64,000 nucleotides of DNA from Pseudomonas nitroreducens (GCF_024170165.1 NZ_JALJXP010000006.1:124001-188000); one strand, 5' to 3'; counted from the first letter of the stretch, positions 48,384 through 59,461 are shown. Numbers and translations are program-made. Notes: generated from the letters alone by a model not told the origin.

Positions 48384-48416
48384 TTTAAGTTTGGCTTCAG
48401 CCGCTGCTGCCAATCT
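48384..48416 (+). promoter_or_regulatory. Two-half-site box upstream of carP, matching the carO array
   Basis: TTTAAG (48384-48389) and CTTCAG (48395-48400), 11 bp apart, followed by CCGC and a -10-like CAATCT at 48411. The distance from last half-site to the -10-like element is 10 nt in both promoters, and TTCAGCCGC is shared. Confidence 0.6.
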
Positions 48417-48442
48417 GCCACGCCAACTCCCCCGAGACCTCC

Positions 48443-49372
48443 ATGCGCCGTCTGCTCAAGCCCCGCCGTCTGATCGTGCTGCTGGCGTTGCTCGCCATGG
48501 CCTCGCTGTTGGCACTGGGCCAGAGCTTCCGGGTCTACGAACGCGCCTGGTTCAAGCTCAACGAGTGGCGCCACGCAGCCGAGTGGCAGGAGAAGTCCAT
48601 CTGGCTGCCCGACTATCGCGTGGTACTGGAGGCGCAACCGATCAAGGGGCTGGACGAGAATGTCTCGGCGCTGACCTACGACCCGGACCGGCAGACCCTC
48701 TTCACCGTTACCAACAAGCGCAACGAGCTGGTCGAGTTGTCGCTCGAAGGCACGCTGCTGCGCAGGATCGAGCTGCATGGCTTCGGCGATACGGAGGCCA
48801 TCGAGTACATCAGTCGCAATGTCTACGTGATCAGCGACGAAACCCACCAGCGCCTGCTTCGTGTGGAGCTGCGCGACGACACCAAGGCGTTGAACGCCGA
48901 CGACGCCCAGCAACTCTCCCTGGCACTGGGGCGCGGCGGCAACAGCGGCTTCGAGGGGCTGGCCTATGACTCGGTGGGCAAGCGCCTGTTCGTCGCCAAG
49001 GAGCGCAATCCCGTGCACATCTACGAGGTGCGCGGTTTCCCCTACGAGCAGTCGCAGCAGCCCATTGCGGTGCACGTGGTGGAGGACCTCAAGCACAACC
49101 GCAACCTGTTCGTCCGCGACCTCTCCAGCCTGCAGTACGACGAGCGCAGCGGGCACCTGCTGGCACTCTCCGACGAATCGCGGCTGGTGCTGGAGCTGAG
49201 CGCCGACGGCGAACCGGTCAGTTCGCTGTCGCTGCTGCGTGGCATGCAGGGGCTGCGGCGCGGCGTGCCACAGGCCGAAGGCATCGCCATGGACGACCAG
49301 GGCACGCTTTATCTGGTCAGCGAGCCCAATCTTTTCTATGTCTTCAAGAAGCGCGAGATGTCGCCGCCTTAG
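48443..49372 (+). CDS. carP: Membrane-anchored SdiA-regulated-type beta-propeller protein (CarP position)
   Basis: A 309-residue protein with one N-terminal helix (IVLLALLAMASLLALGQSF) and a periplasmic beta-propeller. Blade strands: SALTYDPDRQTLFTVTNKRN, TEAIEYISRNVYVISDETHQ, GFEGLAYDSVGKRLFVAKE, LSSLQYDERSGHLLALSDES and AEGIAMDDQGTLYLVSEPNL. It is clearly paralogous to the protein at 38466. In P. aeruginosa PA0327 is CarP, a calcium-regulated propeller controlled with carO by CarSR; the name follows position and family. The shared promoter box with carO supports it. The stop overlaps the convergent yegP-like gene by 4 nt. Confidence 0.85.
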   Translation: MRRLLKPRRLIVLLALLAMASLLALGQSFRVYERAWFKLNEWRHAAEWQEKSIWLPDYRVVLEAQPIKGLDENVSALTYDPDRQTLFTVTNKRNELVELSLEGTLLRRIELHGFGDTEAIEYISRNVYVISDETHQRLLRVELRDDTKALNADDAQQLSLALGRGGNSGFEGLAYDSVGKRLFVAKERNPVHIYEVRGFPYEQSQQPIAVHVVEDLKHNRNLFVRDLSSLQYDERSGHLLALSDESRLVLELSADGEPVSSLSLLRGMQGLRRGVPQAEGIAMDDQGTLYLVSEPNLFYVFKKREMSPP

Positions 49373-49701
49373 GTGTCATCGCTGATCGGTGCATCCGCCG
49401 CATAGCGCTTCACCGCTGCCACGCCGGCATCGGCGGTGGCCTTGCTGGCGTACATCTGGCTCTGTCCGACGACCTGGCCGTTGGTGGCCTTGAGCACGAA
49501 GTAGTGCTTGCCGTTGCTGGCGACCTTGACCTCGAAGGCGCCTTCGCGCTGGGAGTTCCTGCGGACCGAATCGATCCCCTCGTGAGCCGAGGTCTTGGCC
49601 TTGTACAGCTCGCTGGTCAGGACGATCTCGCCGTTGCTGGCGTGCAGGTTGAAGTGGAACTGGCCATCACTGGCCTTCTTCAGATGGTACTTGGCGGCCA
49701 T
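49369..49701 (-). CDS. YegP/DUF1508 protein, tandem repeat form
   Basis: A 110-residue cytosolic protein made of two copies of the about 50-residue YegP fold: YHLKKASDGQFHFNLHASNG with ELYKAKTSAHEGIDSV, and FEVKVASNGKHYFVLKATNG with QMYASKATADAGVAAV. AAGGAG precedes the ATG. The 3' ends of this gene and carP overlap by 4 nt. In P. aeruginosa I remember an autotransporter aminopeptidase gene (aaaA) between these two; there is none here. Function unknown. Confidence 0.9.
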   Translation of the reverse strand: MAAKYHLKKASDGQFHFNLHASNGEIVLTSELYKAKTSAHEGIDSVRRNSQREGAFEVKVASNGKHYFVLKATNGQVVGQSQMYASKATADAGVAAVKRYAADAPISDDT

Positions 49702-49763
49702 GCTGCATCTCCTTCCGGGAGGGCTGGGTCATCCCAGCGTAGACGGCAGCAGGCGCCCTGGAA

Positions 49764-49786
49764 GGCGCCATCCGGCGGATGGCGCC
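49764..49786 (-). terminator. Possible terminator of rpiA
   Basis: Perfect 10-bp stem GGCGCCATCC (49764-49773) / GGATGGCGCC (49777-49786), 3-nt loop, 8 nt after the rpiA stop. No T-run on the minus strand. Confidence 0.5.
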
Positions 49787-49794
49787 GGGTGGCG

Positions 49795-50466
49795 TCAGAC
49801 CTTGAGGGTCTTTACGCCTTCGGCGGTGCCCAGCAGCAGCAGGTCGGCCGGGCGTGCGGCGAACAGGCCGTTGGTGACTACGCCGACGATGTTGTTGATC
49901 GCCTCTTCCAGTTGCACCGAGCTGTCGATGCGCAGGTTGTGCACGTCGAGGATGATGTTGCCGTTGTCGGTCAGCACGCCCTCGCGGTACACCGGGTCGC
50001 CGCCCAGCTTCACCAGCTGGCGCGCCACATGGCTGCGGGCCATGGGGATGACTTCCACCGGCAGCGGGAAGCCGCCGAGCATCGGCACCAGCTTGCTGGC
50101 GTCGGCGATGCAGATGAATTCCTTGGCCACGGCCGCAACGATCTTCTCGCGGGTCAGCGCGGCGCCGCCGCCCTTGATCAGCTCCAGGCGCTCGTTGGTC
50201 TCGTCGGCGCCGTCCACGTAGAACTCCAGCTCGCTGACCGTGTTCAGGTCGTAGACCGGGATGCCATGGCCCTTCAGGCGCTGGGCGGTGGCTTCGGAGC
50301 TGGCCACGGCGCCGTCGAACTCGGCCTTGTGCCGGGCCAGCAGGTCGATGAAGAAGTTGGCGGTGGAGCCGGTGCCCACGCCGACGATGCTCTTGCTGTC
50401 GAGGTGCGGAAGGATGTGATCGACGGCGGCCTGGGCCACAGCCTGCTTGAGCTGATCCTGGTTCAT
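49795..50466 (-). CDS. rpiA: Ribose-5-phosphate isomerase A
   Basis: A 223-residue enzyme interconverting ribose-5-phosphate and ribulose-5-phosphate. Motifs: [15 protein letters not shown] (phosphate loop), YVDGADETN (catalytic Asp) and [17 protein letters not shown] (catalytic Lys/Glu). Normal length. It is divergent from ilvA across 201 bp, the same arrangement as in other pseudomonads. Confidence 0.96.
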   Translation of the reverse strand: MNQDQLKQAVAQAAVDHILPHLDSKSIVGVGTGSTANFFIDLLARHKAEFDGAVASSEATAQRLKGHGIPVYDLNTVSELEFYVDGADETNERLELIKGGGAALTREKIVAAVAKEFICIADASKLVPMLGGFPLPVEVIPMARSHVARQLVKLGGDPVYREGVLTDNGNIILDVHNLRIDSSVQLEEAINNIVGVVTNGLFAARPADLLLLGTAEGVKTLKV

Positions 50467-50667
50467 GGCGAGGGTCTTCTTACCTGGATGGGCGCAACGG
50501 CGCCGGGGAATAGTCGAAAGGGCGGATTATAGCGGCCCGGGGCGCGCCGGTGTTGCGCCGCCGGGCAACTGTTACGGTCATCTGCGCGCGGATTGTTCGG
50601 TGGCCCGCGCCGCGCCCGCTGGAGTAGACTCGCTCTTCCTCGAAAAGCCGCCGATATAGCCCTTCCG

Positions 50668-52182
<1,515 letters not shown>

Positions 52183-52251
52183 GGAGCGGGCAGGGGCGGC
52201 GCGACTGCTGCTAGGCTTGTCGGATCGCCGCCTTCTTCACAGGGACCTGAA

Positions 52252-52719
52252 ATGGAAAGCCTGCAGACCTTCCGCATCCTCCACGGCATCGCCGCGGTGC
52301 TGCCGTTCCTGGCCATCATCGGCCTGGCCTGGTACGGCTGGCGCAGCTGGCGTGCTGGCGACGCCGGAGTGATCGCCAAGGCGCTGCAGCGCATCGGCCT
52401 GATCGGCTGGGTACTGGTGGCCGGCAGCGTCGCCAGCCTGCCGGTCACCGGTTATCGCATGGTGCAGACCGTCGGCTGGCCGCTGGGCCAGACCTGGCTG
52501 CTGGGCAGTGCCTGTCTGTTGATCGTCGCGACGATCTTCTGGCTGCTGTTCACCACACGCCTGTGGCGCATCCGCGACCTGGCGCTGCTGGCGCAGAGCA
52601 GCGGCGAGCCGATCGGCGCCAGTGCAGCCCGGCAGTGGAAGTTCGGCCTGGCCTTCTTCGCGCTCGCGCTGTTGTGCGTGGTCGCCATCCTGGTGCTGAT
52701 GATCAGCAAGCCGGTGTGA
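52252..52719 (+). CDS. DUF2269-like integral membrane protein, copy 1
   Basis: A 155-residue protein with four hydrophobic segments: ILHGIAAVLPFLAIIGLAWYG, IGLIGWVLVAGSVASLPVTG, TWLLGSACLLIVATIFWLLF and LAFFALALLCVVAILVLMIS. It is paralogous to the next gene (shared HxxxxxLxF, GWPLGxxWLL and R-D-L/M motifs). AGGGAC precedes the ATG. Function unknown; such proteins are sometimes described as predicted integral membrane proteins of redox-related loci, without proof. Confidence 0.85.
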   Translation: MESLQTFRILHGIAAVLPFLAIIGLAWYGWRSWRAGDAGVIAKALQRIGLIGWVLVAGSVASLPVTGYRMVQTVGWPLGQTWLLGSACLLIVATIFWLLFTTRLWRIRDLALLAQSSGEPIGASAARQWKFGLAFFALALLCVVAILVLMISKPV

Positions 52720-52729
52720 TGCCCACCGC

Positions 52730-53197
52730 GTGAACCTCTACCTGCTGCTCAAGACCCTGCACATCCTGTCCTCCACGCTGCTGTTCGGCACCGGGCTGGG
52801 CTCGGCCTACTACAGTTGGCGCGCCTGGCGCAGCGGCAACCTGGAGGCCATCCGCATCACCTTCCGCCACCTGGTCACCGCCGACTGGCTGTTCATCGCC
52901 ACCACGGCGGTGTTCCAGCCGCTGAGCGGCATCGCCATGGCGCAGATGGCCGGCTGGCCGCTGGGTTCGGGCTGGCTGCTGTGGAGCCTGGCGCTCTACG
53001 TGTTCGCCGGCGCCTGCTGGCTGCCGGTGGTGTGGCTGCAGATCCGCGTGCGCGACATGGCCGAGGCGGCGCACCGTGATGCTGCAGCGTTGCCGCCCAG
53101 GGCCTTCCTCTATATGCGCTGGTGGTTCGCCCTGGGCTGGCCGGCGTTTCTGGCCTTTCTGGCGATCTTCTACCTGATGGTCAACAAGGGCTTCTGA
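52730..53197 (+). CDS. DUF2269-like integral membrane protein, copy 2
   Basis: A 155-residue protein starting with GTG at 52730; no ATG gives the full length. Four hydrophobic segments, with conserved [39 protein letters not shown] and [20 protein letters not shown]. It lies 10 nt after copy 1, probably translated by reinitiation. The pair may act as a heteromeric membrane unit; this is inference. Function unknown. Confidence 0.85.
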   Translation: MNLYLLLKTLHILSSTLLFGTGLGSAYYSWRAWRSGNLEAIRITFRHLVTADWLFIATTAVFQPLSGIAMAQMAGWPLGSGWLLWSLALYVFAGACWLPVVWLQIRVRDMAEAAHRDAAALPPRAFLYMRWWFALGWPAFLAFLAIFYLMVNKGF

Positions 53198-53222
53198 GCC
53201 CTCAGCGCAGGATGGTGGGCTC

Positions 53223-53876
53223 TTAGCGCAGGCTGATCACCGGCCAGCCGCGCTCGGTGGCGGTGGCGCGCAGGGTGTCGTCGGGGTCGACGGCCACCGG
53301 GTTGGCCACCAGTTCCAGCAGCGGCAGGTCGTTGCGCGAGTCGCTGTAGAAGTAGGCGTCGTCCAGCTTCAGGCCGGTCTCTTCGAGCCAGCGGTTGAGG
53401 CGGGTCACCTTGCCGCCCTGGAAGCACGGCACGTCGCAGGTGCGACCGGTGTAGAGGCCATCGAGCATCTCGCACTCGGTGGCGATCAGGGTTTCCACGC
53501 CCAGGCGTGCGGCAATCGGCCCGGTGACGAAACGGTTGGTGGCGGTGATGATCACCAGCTTGTCGCCCGCGGCGCGGTGCTCGGCCAGCAGGGCTTCACC
53601 CTTGGCCAGGACGATGGGCTCGATGACGTCGTGCATGAACTGGCGGTGCCAGGTGTCCAGCTGGTCCAGGCTGTTGCGGCCCAGAATCGCCTGGGTGAAG
53701 GCCTGGTAGGCGAACACGTCGAGGGTGCCGGCCATGTAGTCGGCATAGAAGGCATCGTTGCGCGCCTGGTACTCGCCGGCATCCACCAGAGCGCGCTGGC
53801 ACAGCCATTCGCCCCAGCTGTGGTCGCTGTCGCCGGCCAGGAGGGTGTTGTCGAGATCGAAGAGAGCCAGTCGCAC
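53223..53876 (-). CDS. HAD-superfamily phosphatase, HAD-IB type
   Basis: A 217-residue phosphatase. Motif [15 protein letters not shown] (nucleophile Asp), motif [11 protein letters not shown], motif III Lys in [10 protein letters not shown] and motif [16 protein letters not shown]. The large alpha-helical cap between motifs I and II (residues ~20-95) is that of SerB-like HAD-IB enzymes. I recall the P. aeruginosa homologue (PA0335) being reported as a histidinol-phosphate phosphatase; that assignment is from memory and not provable here. It converges with the DUF2269 genes and diverges from rppH. Confidence 0.88.
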   Translation of the reverse strand: MRLALFDLDNTLLAGDSDHSWGEWLCQRALVDAGEYQARNDAFYADYMAGTLDVFAYQAFTQAILGRNSLDQLDTWHRQFMHDVIEPIVLAKGEALLAEHRAAGDKLVIITATNRFVTGPIAARLGVETLIATECEMLDGLYTGRTCDVPCFQGGKVTRLNRWLEETGLKLDDAYFYSDSRNDLPLLELVANPVAVDPDDTLRATATERGWPVISLR

Positions 53877-54023
53877 GATGGATTACCGCCAGTTGCCAAT
53901 ACGGAAAAGTCGCCTAGAGTAACGGCTTTTGCCCCCCCGGCACAGGACGCCGCAGCCCGCGTTGCCGCTGTCACAAGCTTTGTGGAACAATGCGGGCACA
54001 CGCGATTTCGAGGATGTACCGCC

Positions 54024-54503
54024 GTGATCGATCCCGATGGTTTTCGCCCCAATGTCGGCATCATCCTTTGCAACGATGTCGGACAGGTACTGTGGGCACG
54101 GCGCATCAACCAGGAAGCCTGGCAATTTCCCCAGGGCGGCATCAACGCCCGAGAAACCCCTGAGGAAGCGCTGTACCGCGAACTGAACGAAGAAGTCGGC
54201 CTGGAAGAGCAGGACGTCAAGATCCTCGCCTGCACCCGGGGCTGGCTGCGATACCGCCTGCCGCAACGCCTGGTGCGTACCAACAGCCAGCCGCTGTGCA
54301 TCGGGCAGAAACAGAAGTGGTTCCTTCTGCGCCTGACCGGCGAGGAAAGCCGGGTGCGCATGGATGTCACCGGCAAGCCCGAATTCGACGGCTGGAAATG
54401 GGTGAGCTACTGGTACCCGCTGGGCCAGGTCGTGACCTTCAAGCGCGAGGTCTACCGCCGGGCCCTGAAGGAATTGGCACCGCGCCTGCTGGCGCGCGAC
54501 TAG
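54024..54503 (+). CDS. rppH: RNA pyrophosphohydrolase (Nudix)
   Basis: A 159-residue enzyme that removes pyrophosphate from mRNA 5' ends to trigger decay. Nudix box: [20 protein letters not shown] followed by [13 protein letters not shown] and KQKWFLLRL are family-typical. The start is GTG at 54024 with GAGGAT 8 nt upstream; no ATG fits the conserved (M)[11 protein letters not shown] start. It precedes ptsP by 31 nt, an arrangement kept across gammaproteobacteria. Confidence 0.95.
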   Translation: MIDPDGFRPNVGIILCNDVGQVLWARRINQEAWQFPQGGINARETPEEALYRELNEEVGLEEQDVKILACTRGWLRYRLPQRLVRTNSQPLCIGQKQKWFLLRLTGEESRVRMDVTGKPEFDGWKWVSYWYPLGQVVTFKREVYRRALKELAPRLLARD

Positions 54504-54534
54504 CACGAAGATCAAGGAGTTAGACCCCCACGCC

Positions 54535-56814
54535 ATGCTCAACACGCTGCGTAAGATCGTCCAGGAAGTGAACTCCGCCAAGGACCTCAAGGCGGCGCTG
54601 GGCATCATCGTGCTGCGGGTCAAGGAGGCCATGGGCAGCCAGGTGTGCTCGGTCTACCTGCTCGACCCGGAGAGCAACCGCTTCGTGCTGATGGCCACCG
54701 AGGGCCTGAACAAGCGCTCCATCGGCAAGGTCAGCATGGCGCCCAACGAGGGCCTGGTCGGCCTGGTCGGCACCCGCGAAGAGCCGCTGAACCTCGAGAA
54801 CGCCTCCGAACACCCCCGTTACCGCTACTTCGCCGAGACCGGCGAGGAACGCTATGCCTCCTTCCTCGGCGCGCCGATCATCCACCACCGTCGGGTGATG
54901 GGCGTTCTGGTCGTGCAGCAGAAGGAAAAGCGCCAGTTCGACGAGGGCGAGGAAGCCTTCCTCGTCACCATGAGCGCGCAGCTCGCCGGCGTTATCGCCC
55001 ACGCCGAGGCCACTGGCTCGATCCGCGGCCTGGGCAAGATGGGCAAGGGCATCAGCGAAGCCAAGTTCGTCGGCGTCCCCGGCGCCCCCGGCGTGGCCGT
55101 GGGCAAGGCCGTGGTGGTGCTGCCGCCGGCTGATCTCGAAGTCGTTCCGGACAAACCCATCGACGATGTCGAGGCCGAGGTCGAGCGCTTCAAGCAGGCG
55201 CTGGAATCGGTCCGCGAGGACATGCGCAACCTCTCCAGCAAGCTGGCGACCCAGCTGCGCAAGGAAGAGCGGGCGCTGTTCGACGTCTACCTGATGATGC
55301 TCGACGACGCCTCCATCGGCCTCGAAGTCAAACGCATCATCCGCACCGGCCAGTGGGCCCAGGGCGCCCTGCGCCAGGTGGTCATGGAGCATGTGCAGCG
55401 CTTCGAACTGATGGACGACGCCTACCTGCGCGAGCGCGCCTCCGACGTCAAGGACATCGGCCGACGCATCCTGGCCTACCTCCAGGAAGAGCGTAAGCAG
55501 TCGCTGACCTACCCCGACCAGACCATCATCGTCAGCGAGGAGCTGTCGCCGGCCATGCTCGGCGAAGTGCCCGAGGGCAAGCTGGTGGGCCTGATCTCGG
55601 TGCTCGGTTCGGGCAACTCCCACGTCGCCATCCTCGCTCGTGCCATGGGCATCCCGACCGTCATGGGCGCGGTCGACCTGCCGTATTCCAAGGTCGACGG
55701 CATCGACCTGATCGTCGACGGCTACCACGGTGAGATCTACACCAACCCGTCGCCGCAGCTGGTCAAGCAGTACGGCGAAGTGGTCGCCGAAGAAAAGGAA
55801 CTGAGCAAGGGCCTGGCCGCACTGCGCGAGCTGCCCTGCGAAACACTGGACGGCCATCGCATGCCGCTGTGGGTCAACACCGGCCTGCTGGCCGACGTGG
55901 CGCGCGCCCAGGAGCGCGGTGCCGAAGGGGTCGGCCTGTACCGCACCGAAGTGCCGTTCATGATCAACGACCGCTTCCCCAGCGAGAAGGAACAGCTCGC
56001 CATCTACCGCGAGCAGCTCTCCGCCTTCCATCCGCTGCCGGTGACCATGCGCACCCTGGACATCGGCGGCGACAAGGCGCTGTCGTACTTCCCGATCAAG
56101 GAAGACAACCCGTTCCTCGGCTGGCGCGGCATCCGCGTCACCCTCGACCACCCGGAAATCTTCCTGGTGCAGACGCGCGCCATGCTCAAGGCCAGTGAAG
56201 GCCTGGACAACCTGCGTATCCTGCTGCCGATGATCTCCGGCACCCACGAGCTGGAAGAGGCGCTGCACCTGATCCACCGCGCCTGGGGCGAAGTGCGCGA
56301 CGAAGGCGTCGACATCCCCATGCCGCCGATCGGCATGATGGTGGAGATCCCCGCCGCCGTGTACCAGACCCGCGAGCTGGCGCGCCAGGTGGACTTCCTC
56401 TCGGTCGGCTCCAACGACCTGACCCAGTACCTGCTGGCGGTGGACCGCAACAACCCGCGCGTCGCCGACCTCTACGACTACCTGCACCCGGCCGTGCTGC
56501 AGGCGCTGAAGAAGGTGGTCGATGACTCACACGCCGAAGGCAAGCCGGTGAGCATCTGCGGCGAGATGGCCGGCGACCCGGCGGCCGCCGTGCTGCTGAT
56601 GGCCATGGGCTTCGACTCGCTGTCGATGAACGCCACCAACCTGCCGAAGGTGAAGTGGCTGCTGCGCCAGATGACCCTGTCCCGTTCTCGCGAACTGCTC
56701 GGCCAACTGATGACCTTCGACAACCCGCAGGTTATCCACAGCTCGCTGCACCTGGCCCTGCGCAATCTGGGGCTGGGCCGGGTGATCAACCCTGCGGCGA
56801 CCATCCAGGCCTGA
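54535..56814 (+). CDS. ptsP: Phosphoenolpyruvate-protein phosphotransferase of the nitrogen PTS (EI-Ntr)
   Basis: A 759-residue enzyme that passes phosphate from PEP to NPr (PtsO). Order: GAF sensor domain (about 1-165), linker, the phospho-His domain with His363 in GSGNSHVAILARAMG, and the PEP-binding TIM barrel with GVGLYRTEVPFM, LDIGGDKALSYF, MVEIPAAV and active Cys675 in SICGEMAGDP. GAF-bearing EI proteins respond to glutamine and 2-oxoglutarate (family knowledge). AAGGAG lies before the ATG. A 7-bp hairpin (56816-56834) separates it from the convergent gene. Confidence 0.95.
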   Translation: MLNTLRKIVQEVNSAKDLKAALGIIVLRVKEAMGSQVCSVYLLDPESNRFVLMATEGLNKRSIGKVSMAPNEGLVGLVGTREEPLNLENASEHPRYRYFAETGEERYASFLGAPIIHHRRVMGVLVVQQKEKRQFDEGEEAFLVTMSAQLAGVIAHAEATGSIRGLGKMGKGISEAKFVGVPGAPGVAVGKAVVVLPPADLEVVPDKPIDDVEAEVERFKQALESVREDMRNLSSKLATQLRKEERALFDVYLMMLDDASIGLEVKRIIRTGQWAQGALRQVVMEHVQRFELMDDAYLRERASDVKDIGRRILAYLQEERKQSLTYPDQTIIVSEELSPAMLGEVPEGKLVGLISVLGSGNSHVAILARAMGIPTVMGAVDLPYSKVDGIDLIVDGYHGEIYTNPSPQLVKQYGEVVAEEKELSKGLAALRELPCETLDGHRMPLWVNTGLLADVARAQERGAEGVGLYRTEVPFMINDRFPSEKEQLAIYREQLSAFHPLPVTMRTLDIGGDKALSYFPIKEDNPFLGWRGIRVTLDHPEIFLVQTRAMLKASEGLDNLRILLPMISGTHELEEALHLIHRAWGEVRDEGVDIPMPPIGMMVEIPAAVYQTRELARQVDFLSVGSNDLTQYLLAVDRNNPRVADLYDYLHPAVLQALKKVVDDSHAEGKPVSICGEMAGDPAAAVLLMAMGFDSLSMNATNLPKVKWLLRQMTLSRSRELLGQLMTFDNPQVIHSSLHLALRNLGLGRVINPAATIQA

Positions 56815-56837
56815 CGCCGAGCAGCGAGCTCGGCGAT

Positions 56838-57584
56838 CTACAGGTTCAACGACACCTCTCCCAACCGTGCGCCGCTGGGGCCGAAGCTGTGCTCCAGCAG
56901 TTCGCGGCGGCCGTCCGCGTGGACGATCAGCGCCGTACTGGCGCGGGTGCCGTAGGTCGGGCTGGCGATGAACACGCTGGAGAGCAGGCGCTCCGTGGCC
57001 ATGCCGACGCCGGTTTCCGGCAGCTCCGCATCACTGGGCTGGCGGTTGTCGGCCAGCAGCGCCACCAGTGAGCCGGTGTCCGGCCTCTCCAGTGCAGCTT
57101 CCAGCCCGTCGCGGGCATTCAGCAGCTTGGGCCAGGGCGTATTCAGCGCGGCGTTGGAGAGCCCGTGCACACCCGGCGCCACCGCCACCGGCGGGCCGAC
57201 GCGGGGATTGAAGTAGCAGAGTTGCGCGCTGTCGCCCACCAGCAGGTTGAAGCCGCTGTAGTCCGTCGCGCGGCGGGCGACGTGCTGCAGGTACTCCAGG
57301 GGCGCCTGGCGGCCCTGCAGGAAGGCCGCCACCAGCTCGCCACGGGAGCGCGGGCCCAGCGGCTGGCCGGGGTCGCGCACGTTGGTCAGGGCGGCGAAAC
57401 GACCGCCCGGCGCGACGCCCAGCCAGGTACCGCCGGCCTCCAGGTCGCGGCCGGCGTAGAGGCCGGGGTATTCCTCCCAGGCTGCCAGCGGCAGGGTCGG
57501 GCGGGCGTAGAACTCATCGCGGTTGGCCGCGACGATCAGGGGCGTGGCGTGGCTGGGACGCCAGGCGAAGACGATCAGGCACAT
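56838..57584 (-). CDS. NRDE/TANGO2-family protein
   Basis: A 248-residue cytosolic protein. The N-terminus MCLIVFAWRPSHATPLIVAANRDEF carries the Cys2 and the NRDE motif that name the family; GTWLGVAPGGRFAALTNVRD and TYGTRASTALIV are conserved. The Cys at position 2 and the fold suggest Ntn-type chemistry; haem transport roles have been proposed for TANGO2 relatives. It converges with ptsP. Function here unknown. Confidence 0.9.
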   Translation of the reverse strand: MCLIVFAWRPSHATPLIVAANRDEFYARPTLPLAAWEEYPGLYAGRDLEAGGTWLGVAPGGRFAALTNVRDPGQPLGPRSRGELVAAFLQGRQAPLEYLQHVARRATDYSGFNLLVGDSAQLCYFNPRVGPPVAVAPGVHGLSNAALNTPWPKLLNARDGLEAALERPDTGSLVALLADNRQPSDAELPETGVGMATERLLSSVFIASPTYGTRASTALIVHADGRRELLEHSFGPSGARLGEVSLNL

Positions 57585-57698
57585 GGGGCGAACTCCGTGG
57601 TGTTCCGGCAGTCTATCAACATCCGCCGATGTCCCGGAGTGGCTGGAGCGCCCGGGAGCCTTCGGCTACCATGCCCGCTTTGTTGCCCGAGGTTGCCC

Positions 57699-58481
57699 AT
57701 GGAGTTCGTGCTCTACCTGGTGCTTGGCGCCTGCGCTGGCGTGCTCGCCGGCCTGTTCGGCGTCGGCGGCGGGTTGATCATCGTCCCGGCCCTGGTGTTC
57801 AGCTTCGGTGCCCACGGTTTCTCGCCCGACGTACTGACCCAGATGGCGGTCGGCACGTCGCTGGCGACCATCGTCTTCACCTCGATCAATTCGATCATCG
57901 AGCACCATCGCCGTGGCGCGGTGCGCTGGCCGGTGTTCGGCTGGATGACCGTCGGCATCCTGGTCGGCAGCGCGCTGGGGGCGATTACCGCGTCGAAGAT
58001 CCAGGGCCCGGTGCTGCAGAAGATCATCGGCACCTTCGCCATCCTGGTGTCGCTGCAGATGGCGCTGGGCCTGCAGCCCAAGGGCGCGCGCGACCTGCCG
58101 GGGCGCTTCGGCCTGGGCGTGGCCGGCGGCGTGGTGGGCTGGGCTTCGGCCATTTTCGGCATCGGCGGCGGCTCGCTGACCGTGCCTTTCCTGACCTGGC
58201 GTGGCGTCTCCATGCAACAGGCGGTTGCGACTTCCTCGGCGTGCGGCCTGCCGATCGCCATCGCCGGCGCGATATCCTTCATCGTCGTCGGCTGGCACAA
58301 CGACAAGCTGCCGGAGCTGAGCCTGGGCTTCGTCTACCTGCCGGCGCTGGTGGGCATTGCCGTCACCAGCATGTTCTTCGCCCGCATCGGGGCACGGCTG
58401 GCGCATCGCCTGCCACCCCTGGTGCTCAAGCGTTTGTTCGCCCTGCTGCTGTTCAGCGTGGGCTTGAGTTTCCTGATCTGA
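57699..58481 (+). CDS. TauE/SafE-family permease
   Basis: A 260-residue inner-membrane protein with about eight helices in two repeats: LGACAGVLAGLFGVGGGLII and VVGWASAIFGIGGGSLTVPF both show the family GxGGG pattern. Members export sulfite, sulfonates or organosulfur compounds; the substrate here is unknown. The start at 57699 behind CGAGG avoids a long upstream arginine-rich frame. It precedes lgt by 24 nt and may be co-transcribed. Confidence 0.9.
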   Translation: MEFVLYLVLGACAGVLAGLFGVGGGLIIVPALVFSFGAHGFSPDVLTQMAVGTSLATIVFTSINSIIEHHRRGAVRWPVFGWMTVGILVGSALGAITASKIQGPVLQKIIGTFAILVSLQMALGLQPKGARDLPGRFGLGVAGGVVGWASAIFGIGGGSLTVPFLTWRGVSMQQAVATSSACGLPIAIAGAISFIVVGWHNDKLPELSLGFVYLPALVGIAVTSMFFARIGARLAHRLPPLVLKRLFALLLFSVGLSFLI

Positions 58482-58505
58482 GTTCCAGTTAATTAGGAGT
58501 AGCGG

Positions 58506-59306
58506 ATGCTGCCTTATCCACAGATCGACCCGGTTGCCGTTGCGCTCGGGCCGCTGAAAATCCACTGGTACGGCCTGATGTACCTGATCGGCATCGGCGG
58601 CGCCTGGCTGCTGGCGTCGCGCAAGCTGAAGGATTTCGACCCCACCTGGACCAAGGAGAAACTCTCCGACCTGGTCTTCTGGGTGGCGTGCGGCGTGGTC
58701 CTGGGCGGTCGCCTGGGCTACGTGCTGTTCTACAACCTGGACGAGTACATCGCCAACCCGACGCTGATCTTCGAGGTGTGGAAGGGCGGCATGTCCTTCC
58801 ACGGCGGGCTGATCGGCGTGATGCTGGCCACCTGGTGGTTCGGCAAGCGCAACAACAAGAGCTTCTTCCAGCTGATGGACCTGATCGCGCCGCTGGTGCC
58901 GATCGGCCTGGGCGCCGGGCGTATCGGCAACTTCATCAACGGCGAGCTGTGGGGCAAGGTGTCCGATGTGCCCTGGGCGATGATCTTCCCCACCGGCGGC
59001 CCGGAGCCGCGCCACCCGTCGCAGCTGTACCAGTTCGCGCTGGAAGGCGTGGCGCTGTTCGTCGTGCTCTGGCTGTTCACCCGCAAGCCGCGCCCGACCG
59101 CCTCGGTGTCCGGCCTGTTCGTGCTGTGCTACGGCATCTTCCGCTTCATCGTCGAGTTCGTCCGCGTGCCGGATGCCCAGCTGGGTTACCTGGCCTGGGG
59201 CTGGCTGACCATGGGCCAGGTGCTGTGCGTACCGATGGTCCTGGGCGGCATCGCGCTGATGGTCTGGGCCTACCGCCGCGCCCCGGCGCAGTCGGCCGCG
59301 AGCTGA
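58506..59306 (+). CDS. lgt: Prolipoprotein diacylglyceryl transferase
   Basis: A 266-residue polytopic membrane enzyme that attaches diacylglycerol to the lipobox Cys of prolipoproteins, such as the export lipoprotein at 5284. Signature [16 protein letters not shown] (with the essential Arg); [10 protein letters not shown] (essential His region) and [10 protein letters not shown] precede it. TAGGAG lies before the ATG. In P. aeruginosa thyA follows lgt; here REP repeats and nfeD follow instead. Confidence 0.96.
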   Translation: MLPYPQIDPVAVALGPLKIHWYGLMYLIGIGGAWLLASRKLKDFDPTWTKEKLSDLVFWVACGVVLGGRLGYVLFYNLDEYIANPTLIFEVWKGGMSFHGGLIGVMLATWWFGKRNNKSFFQLMDLIAPLVPIGLGAGRIGNFINGELWGKVSDVPWAMIFPTGGPEPRHPSQLYQFALEGVALFVVLWLFTRKPRPTASVSGLFVLCYGIFRFIVEFVRVPDAQLGYLAWGWLTMGQVLCVPMVLGGIALMVWAYRRAPAQSAAS

Positions 59307-59320
59307 GCATCGCCTGAATG

Positions 59321-59347
59321 AAAAAGCCGCCCTCGGGCGGCTTTTTT
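59321..59347. terminator. Terminator of lgt
   Basis: AAAAAGCCGCC (59321-59331), short loop, GGCGGCTTTTTT. A- and T-runs on both sides. Confidence 0.92.
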
Positions 59348-59355
59348 GCTTTTCG

Positions 59356-59436
59356 TAGGAGCGAGCTTGCTCGCGAACAGGCCCCGCTGCGGGCTTTGGT
59401 TCGCGAGCAAGGACTAGGCGTCCCCCTCGCTCCTAC
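59356..59436. repeat. REP doublet (REPIN) after lgt, right arm interrupted
   Basis: TAGGAGCGAGCTTGCTCGCG (59356-59375) and an inverted partner from CGCGAGCAAG (59402) to CTCGCTCCTA (59436). The right arm has about 14 extra bases in its middle compared with the mirror of the left arm. Confidence 0.8.
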
Positions 59437-59461
59437 AGGTTCAGGGTAGGCCAGAGCGTAG

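Noticed and set aside
54520-56487. 655-residue antisense open frame over ptsP
   Set aside because: Same reasons; ptsP is unambiguous on the plus strand.
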